Shown here: positions 32,143 through 40,959 of the stretch, piece by piece
Layout of the letters: the number at the start of each line of letters is the position of its first letter
Numbering within the stretch: position 1 is the first letter of the stretch
Source of the DNA: Bacteroidia bacterium
Lineage (GTDB): Bacteria > Bacteroidota > Bacteroidia > AKYH767-A > OLB10
DNA length: 41,159 nt
Assembly: GCA_016788185.1 (NCBI GenBank)
Contig: JAEUTF010000157.1
Coordinates: 1 to 41,159 of the forward strand
Direction of reading: 5' to 3'
Made by a program: the position numbers and the translations under genes
Notes under the pieces: generated by a model
The model's input: the letters and a program-made list of their open reading frames with translations, nothing else
Told to the model about the DNA's origin: nothing
The model's database searches: none

Positions 32143-33084
32143 CTATTTGCTTTTCCTGCCAAACATCGAAAAATGCACATAACGCTTCGGGTTGTTTTTT
32201 AAATCCTTCAGCAGTTCATCAAGGCTCTGTGCAGTATGGTCGAGGTGGAGGTACAACGAATCGTTGTTGGCCAGTTGTCCGAGTGTCCCCTGTCCTTTGT
32301 TTATTTTTCCGAACAGTTCATTCATCTCCGATAATGTACGGTCGGCATTGGCAATGGTGCCGGCAAAGCGGGTGGCGGCCAGCGTATCGGAAACCTCCGA
32401 AAGGTTACTCAGGATGTGGCTGATCTGCTCGTTGTTGTTTTTCAGATTGGTGGTGATGGAACCCAGGTTGTTCAGCATGACATTCAGCTTGCTCCGGTCG
32501 TCGCTCATCAACTGATCGACCGACGCCAGGGTATGGTTCATGTGTGAAATTCCTTCCCGCAAATTGTTTTTGGTAGAGGGATCGAACAATAAATAAAGCA
32601 TGGAAGCCAGGGAGTCCATGGTGACGATGAGGCGCTCGGTTTTATCCTTGATAGGTCCTACCTGCTTTCCCACCTGTTGTGCAAAACTGAATTCGAGCTC
32701 GGCCAGCAGGGTGTCGTTGTCCTGGTGTGGAAGCGGATCATCGCCCAGATCGATACGCAGGGCTTTCGTGCCGATCAGGTCGGAACTGAAGATGCGGGCG
32801 ACAGAATTTCTGGAGATGAAAACATCTTTTTCAATCAGCAGCGTGACCACCAGGTTTCCTGATTTGTCGGGCATAAAATCGATGCTGTTGACAATGCCGA
32901 TCCGGTAGCCGTTCATAAAGACCGGGTTGGAACTGACCAGCCCGTCTACATTCGGATAAACCGCATAAAAGCGATTGCGGCTGGTAAAAACATCCTTGCC
33001 TTTTAAATAATTCAGTCCCCAGATCAATGCAGCCAGCGCGACTGTAACAAGTATCCCTACTTTTGCTTCGTTCGAAAGTTTCAC
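32143..33084 (-). CDS. second MlaD-like MCE-domain protein
   Basis: A 313-residue MCE protein with one N-terminal membrane helix (VGILVTVALAALIWGLNYL), an MCE domain (FYAVYPNVDGLVSSNPVFMNGYRIGIVNSI..., residues about 37-120) and a helical C-terminal region of about 170 residues. It resembles the MCE protein of the mlaEFD operon in layout but is only distantly similar in sequence. It lies 9 bases after the amidase gene rather than beside a permease and ATPase, so either it shares the MlaEF motor encoded 4 kb away or its ABC partners are elsewhere. Envelope lipid transport is the likely role. Confidence 0.9.
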   Translation of the reverse strand: MKLSNEAKVGILVTVALAALIWGLNYLKGKDVFTSRNRFYAVYPNVDGLVSSNPVFMNGYRIGIVNSIDFMPDKSGNLVVTLLIEKDVFISRNSVARIFSSDLIGTKALRIDLGDDPLPHQDNDTLLAELEFSFAQQVGKQVGPIKDKTERLIVTMDSLASMLYLLFDPSTKNNLREGISHMNHTLASVDQLMSDDRSKLNVMLNNLGSITTNLKNNNEQISHILSNLSEVSDTLAATRFAGTIANADRTLSEMNELFGKINKGQGTLGQLANNDSLYLHLDHTAQSLDELLKDLKNNPKRYVHFSMFGRKSK

Positions 33085-33093
33085 CGGCCGAAA

Positions 33094-34371
33094 TTAAGGT
33101 CTTTTTAGCAGTTGTTCAGCTTCCTGAATGGAAATACGCTGATTCCCTTTGAAAGCCGTGAGAAAGGCATCGCTTTTTCCGTTTGCCTTCACCTGTGCCA
33201 GTTTTTTCTTGGCCGCTTCGAGGCTCGAAAAACTACCAATGACATACCGCGTAAAGCCATCACTGGACGGTATAGCCGAAATACCTTCCTCTTTGGTGAA
33301 TTTTTGTGTATCGGTACCAGGGTTCTTACTTGCCCCTACCTGGATCGTAAAATAAACATCTGTTTTGGCGGGAACCACCGTTGGCTTATCAAGGGGAGGT
33401 TTGGCGGGACCTGGAACAGGTGCTTTTACCGGAGCAGATGGAGGCTGCGTTTTGGTTTCGGCGAGTGTGTCCCTGGAAGTATCCTTTTGCCCTTCATTCC
33501 TGGCCTGCAGGGTATCCGGAGGAGTTTGCACAGCCGGACTTTCATTCACCGTGTTGTTCCGGGAGGGTACAGGATTGCCGCTTGCTTGTTCACTACCGGC
33601 TTCCATGTCCACTTTGTACTCCTTAAATGCCCTGAATATGGCACCGGACATGATTTGCTGTCCCTTTTCCGAAGCAAGAAATTTCTCTTCGGGTTCATGG
33701 GTAAGAAACCCGCACTCAATTAATACCGCAGGCATAGCGGTTTTGTACAACACCAGGAATCCCGCTTGTTTAACACCCCTGTTGTAGCGCCCGGCAAAAT
33801 CAGAAAACTCTTCCTGGATGTTGGAGGCCAGCAGCAGGCTCTGGTTCATAAACTGACTTTGGTAGAGGGAGAAAATGATATTTGCTTCGGGCGAATTCGG
33901 GTCGAATCCATCGTATTTTTTCAAATAATCGTCTTCCAGGAGGATGGAGGCGTTCTCACGTTTGGCTACTTCCAGGTTGTCTTCAGATTTATGATTGCCC
34001 ATCACAAAGGTCTCGGCTCCGTACGCACCTTTTCCTCCGGCATTCAGGTGAATACAGATGAAGAGATCGGCATGTGCCCGGTTGGCAATGTTGGCCCTTT
34101 CGTGCAGCGGGATAAAAACGTCGCTTTTCCGGGTATAGACCACTTTGATATCCGGATAGCTGCTTTCTATCAGTTTACCCAGTTTCAGTGCGATATCGAG
34201 CGCTATGTGCTTTTCACGGGCCGAAGCACCCAGGCAGCCGGCATCGTGCCCACCGTGCCCGGCATCAATCACCACCGTTTTTATGCGGTAATTATCCCTG
34301 GTGGTTTCTGCCAGACTCAGGCCGCTGATGAACAGGAATAGCGATAAGGCAATGAAGAATCTTCTTTTCAC
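33094..34371 (-). CDS. N-acetylmuramoyl-L-alanine amidase with C-terminal SPOR-type domain
   Basis: A 425-residue exported peptidoglycan hydrolase of the Amidase_3 (AmiABC/CwlB) family that cuts the bond between muramic acid and the stem peptide. It has a signal peptide (RRFFIALSLFLFISGLSLA). The zinc residues are His in VVIDAGHGGHDAGC, Glu in AREKHIALD and His in LFICIHLNAGG, with the catalytic Glu in PAVLIECGFLTHEPEE. A Pro/Thr-rich linker (about 255-340) leads to a C-terminal SPOR-type domain (YFTIQVGASKNPG ... RYVIGSFSSLEAAKKKLAQVK), which would target denuded glycan at the division site. The start codon is GTG at 34371. First gene of the amidase-MCE operon. Confidence 0.93.
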   Translation of the reverse strand: MKRRFFIALSLFLFISGLSLAETTRDNYRIKTVVIDAGHGGHDAGCLGASAREKHIALDIALKLGKLIESSYPDIKVVYTRKSDVFIPLHERANIANRAHADLFICIHLNAGGKGAYGAETFVMGNHKSEDNLEVAKRENASILLEDDYLKKYDGFDPNSPEANIIFSLYQSQFMNQSLLLASNIQEEFSDFAGRYNRGVKQAGFLVLYKTAMPAVLIECGFLTHEPEEKFLASEKGQQIMSGAIFRAFKEYKVDMEAGSEQASGNPVPSRNNTVNESPAVQTPPDTLQARNEGQKDTSRDTLAETKTQPPSAPVKAPVPGPAKPPLDKPTVVPAKTDVYFTIQVGASKNPGTDTQKFTKEEGISAIPSSDGFTRYVIGSFSSLEAAKKKLAQVKANGKSDAFLTAFKGNQRISIQEAEQLLKRP

Positions 34372-34382
34372 GTTGGGTTTTG

Positions 34383-34404
34383 TAGCTTTGCGGGTTCAAA
34401 ATTA
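34383..34404. promoter_or_regulatory. overlapping divergent promoter cores (lptD / amidase)
   Basis: TAGCTTTG on the plus strand (34383-34390, for lptD) and TAATTTTG on the minus strand (34404-34397, for the amidase) both match TAnnTTTG exactly. They are six bases apart and face each other, so the footprints of two polymerases would overlap and the starts of transcription (about 34395 rightward, about 34392 leftward) almost coincide. Clear -33 boxes are not seen for either. Confidence 0.55.
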
Positions 34405-34421
34405 AGCGTATAATAGGGATA

Positions 34422-37028
34422 ATGAATCGTGTACAGGTAAGAGCTTCCGGCAACTTTTCAACGTCAGTTTGTTGGTTGACCGTATGCCTCTTCCTCTTAT
34501 TCAGCACTTTTTCACCTGTCCGGGCACAACAAGGAGGAACTGAACCTGCTGGAAACAAAGCGAATGGAGATTCCATCGCCCGGTTGGATTCAAGCCTGAG
34601 CAGCCTTCCGGATACGCTGAAGTTAAGTGATTCACTGGCTCTGGCCGATGATTTTAAATCAAAGGTACAATACCATGCCGAAGACTCTATTGTCTATGCT
34701 ATTGACTCGGGCATGGTGTACCTCTATGGCCGTGCCTGGATGAATTATGAAGATATAAGGCTGGAAGCGGATTACATCGACATCAGCTTTTATACAAAAA
34801 CATTATCGGCTCATGGGCTACCCGACAGTTTGGGACGTCTTGCCGGCAAACCGGTGTTTATACAGGGGAAAGATGAATTCACGGCCGAACACATCCGCTA
34901 CAATTTTAACAGCAAGAAGGGGAAAATCACCGAAATCAATACGCGTGACGGCGATAGTTTCATTCACGGAGCAACCGTAAAGAAGCAACCCGACAACACC
35001 ACTTTCATTAAAAACGGATATTACACCACGTGTGACGATCCCCACCCGCACTATTACCTGAAGGCGGCCAAGATCAAGGTGATTCCGAACAATAAGGTAG
35101 TGACCAGTGCGGCCGATATGTACATCATGGATGTTCCTACGCCCATTGCCATCCCTTTTGGCTTCTTCCCGAACCGAAAGGGGAGGTCCTCCGGGATCCT
35201 TTTTCCACAATACGGCGAATCACAGCAACTGGGCTTTTTTCTGAAGAACGGCGGGTATTACCTCGGATTAAACGATCACTTTGACCTGGCGCTTACCGGC
35301 GATATATACTCGAAGGGAAGCTGGAGGGCCAATGCCTTCAGCAATTACGCCTGGAAATACCGTTTCTCCGGTAATGTATCGGTGAATTATTCCAATACCC
35401 GTGTCAGTCGGCCGGAGTTCCCCGACTATAGCCTGGAAGAAGCCTTCTTTATCCGTTGGAACCACACTCAGGATGCCAAATCAAAGCCCGGCATCAGTTT
35501 TACCGCCAATGTCAATGCCGGTTCCAGCACCTTTTATCAGTACAACCTCAGCACGGCCAACAATTTCCTCACCAATACCTTTACTTCATCGGTGGCTTGG
35601 GCAAAATCATGGTCAGGGAAACCCATTAATCTAAGCGTTAGCCTGGCACATTCGCAAAACACACAAACAAAGGACATCAGCCTGAGTTTGCCGAGCGCCA
35701 CTTTTAACCTGGCTCGCCGGACCCCATTCAAACGCAAACTGGCCATCGGATCCCAGAAGTGGTATGAAAAAATAGGCGTAGGCCTCACCAGTTCCTTTTT
35801 GAACAGCATCAATACCAAGGATAGTCTTTTATTCAGGGAAGGCTCACTGGAACAGTTCCGCTACGGCATGCAGCACAGCATTCCGCTGAATACCTCATTC
35901 ACGGTAGCCAAGTACTTTACCCTGAGTCCCGGAATAACCTACACCGAAAGATGGTACCTCCGTACGATCCGTAAAAACTGGAACCCAGAAAGCAAACAGG
36001 TGGTGACCGACACGGTAGATGCCTTCAAAGCGGCACGTGACTTTGCCTTTAGCGCCAACATGAACACCAGGATTTACGGCATGCTGCAGTTCCGGAAGGG
36101 ACGCATTGCGGCTATCCGTCACGTGATGACACCCACGCTGGGCTTCTCCTGGCGTCCCGATTTCAGCGAAGGAGGCTATGGGTATTACAAGCAGGTTCAG
36201 GCCGACAGTACCGGGCTTAAGCAGCAGTATTCCGTTTTTGAAGGGACTATATTCGGCGGACCCGGAGCCGGAAAATCCTCCCTGATGAACTTCTCTCTTG
36301 ACAATAATTTTGAGATGAAAGTGCGACAGAAAACGGATACGGCCGAAACCATGAAAAAGGTAAAACTGCTGGAGAGTCTGTCGCTGGGGACCAGCTATAA
36401 TTTCGCAGCCGATTCATTGCGACTGTCGCCCATCAGTTTGAGCGGACGCGCCACCATCCTGGATAAAGTATCGCTGAATCTTGCCGGCACCTTCGACCCC
36501 TATGTGGTGACTTCTGAAGGGGTGCGCATCAATACCACCGAACTAGATCAGAACGGGAAACTGGCCCGTTTTACTTCCGGTAATTTCAGTGTAAACTTCA
36601 ACATCACAAAAAGGAAGAAGGAGTATAAATCAGAGAAAGGGAATGAAGATGAACTGACCGAGGTGAATAAAAATGCGGACAATTACCTTGACTTCAATGT
36701 GCCCTTCAGCCTTACAGTTGGCTACAACTTTTTTTACCTGAACAATGTGGTCAGTCCCGACCAGGTCACACAAACCCTGAATTTTAACGGCGATATCCTC
36801 CTGACACCATCCTGGAAAGTCAGCTACAATTCCGGTTATGATTTTGAACAAAAGGATCTCAGTTATACGTCGCTGGGGATTCACCGTGACCTGCACTGCT
36901 GGGAGATGAGCCTGAACTGGGTCCCCTTCGGTTTTCAACAGAATTTCTTCTTTCAGATCAATGTGAAGTCTTCCATGCTGCAGGACCTGAAACTAACCCG
37001 TAAAAACGACCGTTTCGACAACCGTTAA
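34422..37028 (+). CDS. lptD: LptD-like LPS-assembly outer membrane protein
   Basis: An 868-residue outer-membrane protein expected to insert lipopolysaccharide into the outer leaflet. It has a signal peptide (LTVCLFLLFSTFSPVRAQ), then a periplasmic OstA/LptA-like jellyroll (VQYHAEDSIVYAIDSGMVYL, ADYIDISFYTKTLSA, EFTAEHIRYNFNSKKGKITE), then a beta-barrel domain rich in alternating aromatic strands. The motif at the plug/barrel junction (VPTPIAIPFGFFPNRKGRSSGILFP-like, about residues 235-262) is the hallmark of the Bacteroidota LptD group. Two cysteines occur in TTCDDPHPHY and HCWEMSL regions. It is a single gene, divergent from the amidase. Confidence 0.93.
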   Translation: MNRVQVRASGNFSTSVCWLTVCLFLLFSTFSPVRAQQGGTEPAGNKANGDSIARLDSSLSSLPDTLKLSDSLALADDFKSKVQYHAEDSIVYAIDSGMVYLYGRAWMNYEDIRLEADYIDISFYTKTLSAHGLPDSLGRLAGKPVFIQGKDEFTAEHIRYNFNSKKGKITEINTRDGDSFIHGATVKKQPDNTTFIKNGYYTTCDDPHPHYYLKAAKIKVIPNNKVVTSAADMYIMDVPTPIAIPFGFFPNRKGRSSGILFPQYGESQQLGFFLKNGGYYLGLNDHFDLALTGDIYSKGSWRANAFSNYAWKYRFSGNVSVNYSNTRVSRPEFPDYSLEEAFFIRWNHTQDAKSKPGISFTANVNAGSSTFYQYNLSTANNFLTNTFTSSVAWAKSWSGKPINLSVSLAHSQNTQTKDISLSLPSATFNLARRTPFKRKLAIGSQKWYEKIGVGLTSSFLNSINTKDSLLFREGSLEQFRYGMQHSIPLNTSFTVAKYFTLSPGITYTERWYLRTIRKNWNPESKQVVTDTVDAFKAARDFAFSANMNTRIYGMLQFRKGRIAAIRHVMTPTLGFSWRPDFSEGGYGYYKQVQADSTGLKQQYSVFEGTIFGGPGAGKSSLMNFSLDNNFEMKVRQKTDTAETMKKVKLLESLSLGTSYNFAADSLRLSPISLSGRATILDKVSLNLAGTFDPYVVTSEGVRINTTELDQNGKLARFTSGNFSVNFNITKRKKEYKSEKGNEDELTEVNKNADNYLDFNVPFSLTVGYNFFYLNNVVSPDQVTQTLNFNGDILLTPSWKVSYNSGYDFEQKDLSYTSLGIHRDLHCWEMSLNWVPFGFQQNFFFQINVKSSMLQDLKLTRKNDRFDNR

Positions 37029-37114
37029 TATTGCAAATGTAGACCAGCAGGACAGGTTTTTGAAACAGGAAAAACCAAATTCCATCACCAGCAATTTCAA
37101 TTAATCATATCCGT

Positions 37115-37474
37115 ATGCTTACAGCCATCCACCCTAAACTACCCATGCGCAGCAGGGATCTGACCAGGGAATTTTACGAAAAGAAACTGGGCTTTTCCTA
37201 TGTCGGCAGTGATGATTTTAACTTTTACCTGATCATGCAAAGAGATCAGGTGCAAATTCACTTTTTTGAATTCAAAGACCTAGATCCTCTGAAAAATTAC
37301 GGACAGGTTTATATCAGGACCAATGAAATTGAGCAACTGTATGGATCGCTCATGGAGCGAAAAGTAAGCATCCATCCCAATGGAGCACTTCAGATAAAAC
37401 CATGGGGTCAAAAAGAATTTGCCTTGCTTGATCCGGATCACAACCTGCTGACCTTCGGACAAAGCCATCCATGA
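37115..37474 (+). CDS. VOC-superfamily (glyoxalase/bleomycin-resistance-type) protein
   Basis: A 119-residue single-domain protein of the vicinal oxygen chelate fold. The layout MLTAIHPKLPMRSRDLTREFYEKKLGFSYV at the start, then QIHFFEF with a possible metal or ligand residue, and the final FALLDPDHNLLTFGQ, is the bleomycin-binding-protein subtype, which usually lacks metal and binds a ligand at the dimer interface. The actual ligand is unknown. It follows lptD by 87 bases and is convergent with the P460-like gene, sharing a hairpin in the gap. Confidence 0.85.
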   Translation: MLTAIHPKLPMRSRDLTREFYEKKLGFSYVGSDDFNFYLIMQRDQVQIHFFEFKDLDPLKNYGQVYIRTNEIEQLYGSLMERKVSIHPNGALQIKPWGQKEFALLDPDHNLLTFGQSHP

Positions 37475-37498
37475 ACTGATTCAAGCATGGATCAGTTC
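37473..37498. terminator. shared hairpin between convergent VOC and P460-like genes
   Basis: GAACTGAT (37473-37480) and ATCAGTTC (37491-37498) form a perfect 8-bp stem with a 10-base loop. The element fills the whole 25-base gap between the two stops. There is no U-tract on either side, so termination would be weak or factor-assisted; it may instead protect both 3' ends. Confidence 0.5.
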
Positions 37499-37499
37499 G

Positions 37500-38000
37500 T
37501 CAGTGTAAGTCAAACACCTTGGTCAGATCCCGGTGATCCGGGCTGCTGTGACAGGAAATGCAGCCATTCCCTTTTTTTGCCACACTGAACACCACTTCTC
37601 CGCCCGGACGATATTCCCCCCAAAGCCAGGAAGAGCCAGCATATTCATTCCAATTTTCTTTTTTCATCACCGCATAAAGTTGTAAACCTCCGCCAAGTGA
37701 ATTGTATACTTCCTTTACGATCACTGAACCGTTGGGGAAGGCTGAACCCGTAGGAAGTTTACCGCTGCTATCAAGCGCAGTCTGCGCCACAGAGTTGAAG
37801 CGTACCTTCATGAAACCATGCGCTCCCCCAAGCCCTTCCGTGATGACCGGCGTTCCGGAATAATAGGCGTAGGGCCCGGCGTTTATTTCACAGTACAGAT
37901 CCGTATTGGCTTTTTTCTCCTTTTCTTCTTCCTTTTTACAGGAAGCAAGTAAAAATACCATCGCCACAAGGAGCATCTGAGCTAGTATACGTGTTTTCAT
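37500..38000 (-). CDS. cytochrome P460-like c-type haem lipoprotein
   Basis: A 166-residue exported lipoprotein with lipobox LLASC (Cys21), a charged linker and one haem-binding motif CISCH (147-151) near the C-terminus (GNGCISCHSSPDHRDLTKVF), the layout of the cytochrome P460/cytochrome c'-beta family. Those proteins bind or oxidise small N-oxide ligands (NO, hydroxylamine); P460 additionally has a Lys-haem crosslink. Lys96 in VIVKEVY falls in a region where such a lysine could lie, but I cannot tell P460 from c'-beta here. It has a good promoter (TTCG-N19-TAAGTTTG) and stands alone. NO detoxification is the most likely role, by inference. Confidence 0.82.
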   Translation of the reverse strand: MKTRILAQMLLVAMVFLLASCKKEEEKEKKANTDLYCEINAGPYAYYSGTPVITEGLGGAHGFMKVRFNSVAQTALDSSGKLPTGSAFPNGSVIVKEVYNSLGGGLQLYAVMKKENWNEYAGSSWLWGEYRPGGEVVFSVAKKGNGCISCHSSPDHRDLTKVFDLH

Positions 38001-38011
38001 GGATTGAACAA

Positions 38012-38042
38012 CAAACTTACAGAATCAGCAGGGCAGACCGAA
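38012..38042 (-). promoter_or_regulatory. promoter of the P460-like gene (TTCG-N19-TAAGTTTG)
   Basis: On the minus strand, TAAGTTTG (38019-38012) matches TAnnTTTG exactly, and TTCG (38042-38039, one mismatch from TTTG) sits 19 bases upstream. The leader would be under 10 bases. The ffh core TAATTTCG (38087-38094, plus strand, one mismatch) lies in the same divergent gap. Confidence 0.65.
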
Positions 38043-38109
38043 GGATTTTTCCTCTTCTTTTTCTTCTCCAAAAGGCTGATTTTCGCTAATTTCGCCCATC
38101 ATTAACGCC

Positions 38110-39441
38110 ATGTTTGAAAATTTATCGGATAAGCTCGACAGAGCCTTTAAACTGCTGAAAGGACAGGGGAAAATCTCTGAAATCAATGTTGCAGAAACCC
38201 TGAAGGAAGTGCGAAAAGCGTTGCTGGACGCCGACGTTAACTACAAGGTAGCCAAGCAATTCACCGACACTGTGAAGGAAAAAGCACTCGGGAAGGATGT
38301 GCTTCTCAGCGTTTCACCTGGTCAGCTGATGGTGAAGATTGTTCACGAGGAACTGACCGCCCTGATGGGTGGTGAGGCCAGTGATATTAACCTAAAAGCC
38401 AGTCCTTCCATCATCCTGATGTCGGGTTTGCAGGGATCGGGTAAGACCACCCTCAGCGGTAAACTGGCCAGCTTTCTGAAATCAAAGCGCGGCCGCCAGG
38501 TCATGCTGGTTGCCTGTGACGTATATCGCCCGGCAGCGATCGATCAGCTGCATGTACTCGGAGAACAAATCGGTGTTCCGGTGTATTCAGAGCGGGAGAA
38601 TAAAAACCCGGTGCAGATTGCCCGCAATGCCATCGAACAGGCCAAAAGCCAGGGCATTAACACCATCATTGTGGATACGGCAGGACGATTGGCCGTGGAC
38701 GAAGAGATGATGGATGAGATAGCCCGTCTCAAAGATTTCCTGCAACCGCAGGAAACACTTTTTGTGGTGGATGCCATGACCGGACAGGATGCCGTCAATA
38801 CGGCGAAGGCCTTCAATGACCGCATCAACTTCGACGGGGTGGTCCTCACAAAACTGGACGGTGATACCCGCGGTGGTGCCGCTCTTTCCATAAAATCGGT
38901 GGTCAACAAGCCCATCAAGTTTGTGGGTACCGGCGAGAAAATGGAGGCCCTGGATGTTTTCTATCCCAGCAGAATGGCCGACCGTATCCTCGGGATGGGC
39001 GATATCGTGTCGCTGGTGGAAAGGGCACAGGAGCAGTTCGACGCCAAAGAGGCTGCCGAGCTTCAGAAAAAAATCGCCAAAAACCAATTTAACCTGAATG
39101 ACTTTTTAGGACAGTTGCAGCAGATCAAGAAGATGGGCAACATCAAAGATCTGATGGGCATGATACCGGGCATGGGCAAGGCGATGAAGGACATCGACAT
39201 CGACAACGATTCGTTTAAGCATATCGAAGCCATCATCCAATCCATGACCAATGAGGAACGTGAGCGCCCCGACCTGCTCAACGGACCCCGCAGAAAACGC
39301 ATCGCCGGCGGCAGCGGCACCTCCATTCAGGAAGTGAACCGCCTGCTCAAACAATTTGAAGACATGCGGAAAATGATGAAAATGTTCACCTCCGGAAATG
39401 CACAGCGCATGATGCGCAACATGCCGGCCCGGAAACCTTAA
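38110..39441 (+). CDS. ffh: signal recognition particle protein Ffh (SRP54)
   Basis: GTPase that with 4.5S RNA targets nascent membrane proteins to FtsY and the translocon. The 443-residue protein has the N domain ([24 protein letters not shown]), the G domain with [44 protein letters not shown] and [14 protein letters not shown], and a Met-rich M domain ([12 protein letters not shown] ... [35 protein letters not shown]). The 4.5S RNA was not recognised in the window. First gene of a plus-strand run with folD and queE. Confidence 0.97.
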   Translation: MFENLSDKLDRAFKLLKGQGKISEINVAETLKEVRKALLDADVNYKVAKQFTDTVKEKALGKDVLLSVSPGQLMVKIVHEELTALMGGEASDINLKASPSIILMSGLQGSGKTTLSGKLASFLKSKRGRQVMLVACDVYRPAAIDQLHVLGEQIGVPVYSERENKNPVQIARNAIEQAKSQGINTIIVDTAGRLAVDEEMMDEIARLKDFLQPQETLFVVDAMTGQDAVNTAKAFNDRINFDGVVLTKLDGDTRGGAALSIKSVVNKPIKFVGTGEKMEALDVFYPSRMADRILGMGDIVSLVERAQEQFDAKEAAELQKKIAKNQFNLNDFLGQLQQIKKMGNIKDLMGMIPGMGKAMKDIDIDNDSFKHIEAIIQSMTNEERERPDLLNGPRRKRIAGGSGTSIQEVNRLLKQFEDMRKMMKMFTSGNAQRMMRNMPARKP

Positions 39442-39458
39442 CCAAAAAACCGAATATC

Positions 39459-40355
39459 GTGATCCTCATTGACGGCAAACTGACTTCTCAGCAGATAAAG
39501 GAAGAAATAAAAAGCAAGGTGGAAAGCATGACCTCCTCCGGACTTCGTGCTCCGCACCTGGTGGCGATCCTGGTGGGCAACGATGGCGCATCCGAGACCT
39601 ATGTTGGCAATAAAATCCGTACCTGCGCAGAGGTGGGCTTTAAAAGCACGCTCCTTCGCTTTGATTCCGGTTTGACGGAAGAGGAACTGATTGCGGAAAT
39701 ACACAAGCTGAATGACGATGAGGAGGTAGATGGATTCATTGTGCAGCTGCCTTTGCCAAAGCACATCGATGTACACCATATCACCGCGGCCATTGATCCG
39801 GCCAAGGATGTGGACGGATTTCACCCGGTAAACCTCGGCCGGATGACCGAACAGCTGCCGGCTTATATCCCGGCCACCCCCAAGGGTATCATGCAATTGC
39901 TCGAGCGCTATAAAATTGAAACGGCAGGCAGGCATTGCGTGGTGATTGGCCGTAGCAACATCGTGGGTACCCCCATGTCAATCCTCCTCAGCCGCAATGC
40001 TTATCCCGGCAACTGCACGGTAACGCTAACGCACAGCCGAACTGAGAATCTGAAAGAGATCGCCAGGCAGGCTGATATCCTTGTAGCCGCCATCGGAAAA
40101 CCCTATTTTGTAACGGCCGACATGGTAAAGGAAGGGGCTGTGGTGATTGATGTGGGCATGACACGCGTACCCGCCCCGGAACTCAAACAGGGCTTTAAAC
40201 TGGCCGGTGACGTTGACTTCAAAGCAGTAGCGGCCCGATGCAGTTACATCACCCCTGTTCCGGGTGGTGTAGGACCGATGACCATTATCGGCTTGCTTCA
40301 GAATACCCTGCTTGCAGCGCAACACCGCATTTATCCGGCACATGTCAGGCAATAA
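39459..40355 (+). CDS. folD: bifunctional methylenetetrahydrofolate dehydrogenase/cyclohydrolase
   Basis: Cytoplasmic enzyme that converts 5,10-methylene-THF to 10-formyl-THF for purine and formyl-Met synthesis. The 298-residue protein shows the catalytic Tyr/Lys region ([20 protein letters not shown], where YVGNK holds the key pair), [31 protein letters not shown] and the cofactor motif [17 protein letters not shown], plus the C-terminal [12 protein letters not shown]. The start is GTG at 39459, 17 bases after ffh, giving the family N-terminus [16 protein letters not shown]. Confidence 0.96.
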   Translation: MILIDGKLTSQQIKEEIKSKVESMTSSGLRAPHLVAILVGNDGASETYVGNKIRTCAEVGFKSTLLRFDSGLTEEELIAEIHKLNDDEEVDGFIVQLPLPKHIDVHHITAAIDPAKDVDGFHPVNLGRMTEQLPAYIPATPKGIMQLLERYKIETAGRHCVVIGRSNIVGTPMSILLSRNAYPGNCTVTLTHSRTENLKEIARQADILVAAIGKPYFVTADMVKEGAVVIDVGMTRVPAPELKQGFKLAGDVDFKAVAARCSYITPVPGGVGPMTIIGLLQNTLLAAQHRIYPAHVRQ

Positions 40356-40959
40356 CAGCGCCGCACAGCTCCCTGTCATGGAGCGTTTTTACACCATCCA
40401 GGGAGAAGGCTTTCACAGCGGAAGACCCGCCTATTTTATCCGTCTGGGTGGGTGTGAGGTGGGTTGTGTCTGGTGCGATGTCAAACAATCATGGGATGCC
40501 TCTGCTCATCCGGTACGGAGCATTGAATCCCTGTTGCAGGAAGCCCTGCAGTATCCATCCCGCTTTCTCGTCATCACCGGCGGTGAACCCGCCCAATACG
40601 ATTTAAGGCCGCTTTGCCGTTTATTTCATGAAAATGGCTTCGAAATTGCCATAGAGACCTCCGGTGCCTATCCTCTTGTGGCTGAAGCAGACTGGATCTG
40701 TGTGTCGCCCAAAAAGTTCAAAGCGCCCTTGAGGGAAGTGATGCAGGCAGCCGACGAACTGAAAGTAGTCGTATACCATAAAAGCGACTTTTCCTGGGCC
40801 GAGGAAAATGCGGTGCAGGTCAGCCCGGACTGCAGGTTGTACCTGCAACCCGAATACAGCCGCTTCGATGAACAGATTGCGGCCATTATCGACTATGTAA
40901 AAGCCCATCCCCGCTGGAAGATCTCACTTCAGACCCATAAAATCATCGATGTTCCCTGA
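40342..40959 (+). CDS. queE: 7-carboxy-7-deazaguanine synthase QueE
   Basis: Radical SAM enzyme that makes 7-carboxy-7-deazaguanine, a precursor of queuosine and preQ1. At 205 residues it has the shortened cluster motif Cx3Cx2C as CEVGCVWC in [19 protein letters not shown], preceded by [33 protein letters not shown] is the SAM-binding GGE motif. The ATG at 40342 overlaps folD by 14 bases; an ATG at 40378 (MERFYTIQ) is a reasonable alternative start. No other queuosine genes are visible beside it. It overlaps the following gene's start. Confidence 0.9.
   Translation: MSGNNSAAQLPVMERFYTIQGEGFHSGRPAYFIRLGGCEVGCVWCDVKQSWDASAHPVRSIESLLQEALQYPSRFLVITGGEPAQYDLRPLCRLFHENGFEIAIETSGAYPLVAEADWICVSPKKFKAPLREVMQAADELKVVVYHKSDFSWAEENAVQVSPDCRLYLQPEYSRFDEQIAAIIDYVKAHPRWKISLQTHKIIDVP

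Noticed and set aside
37055-37076. GGTTTTT-N8-AAAAACC repeat after lptD
   Set aside because: Low-complexity A/T stem with no following U-run on the plus strand; likely chance.
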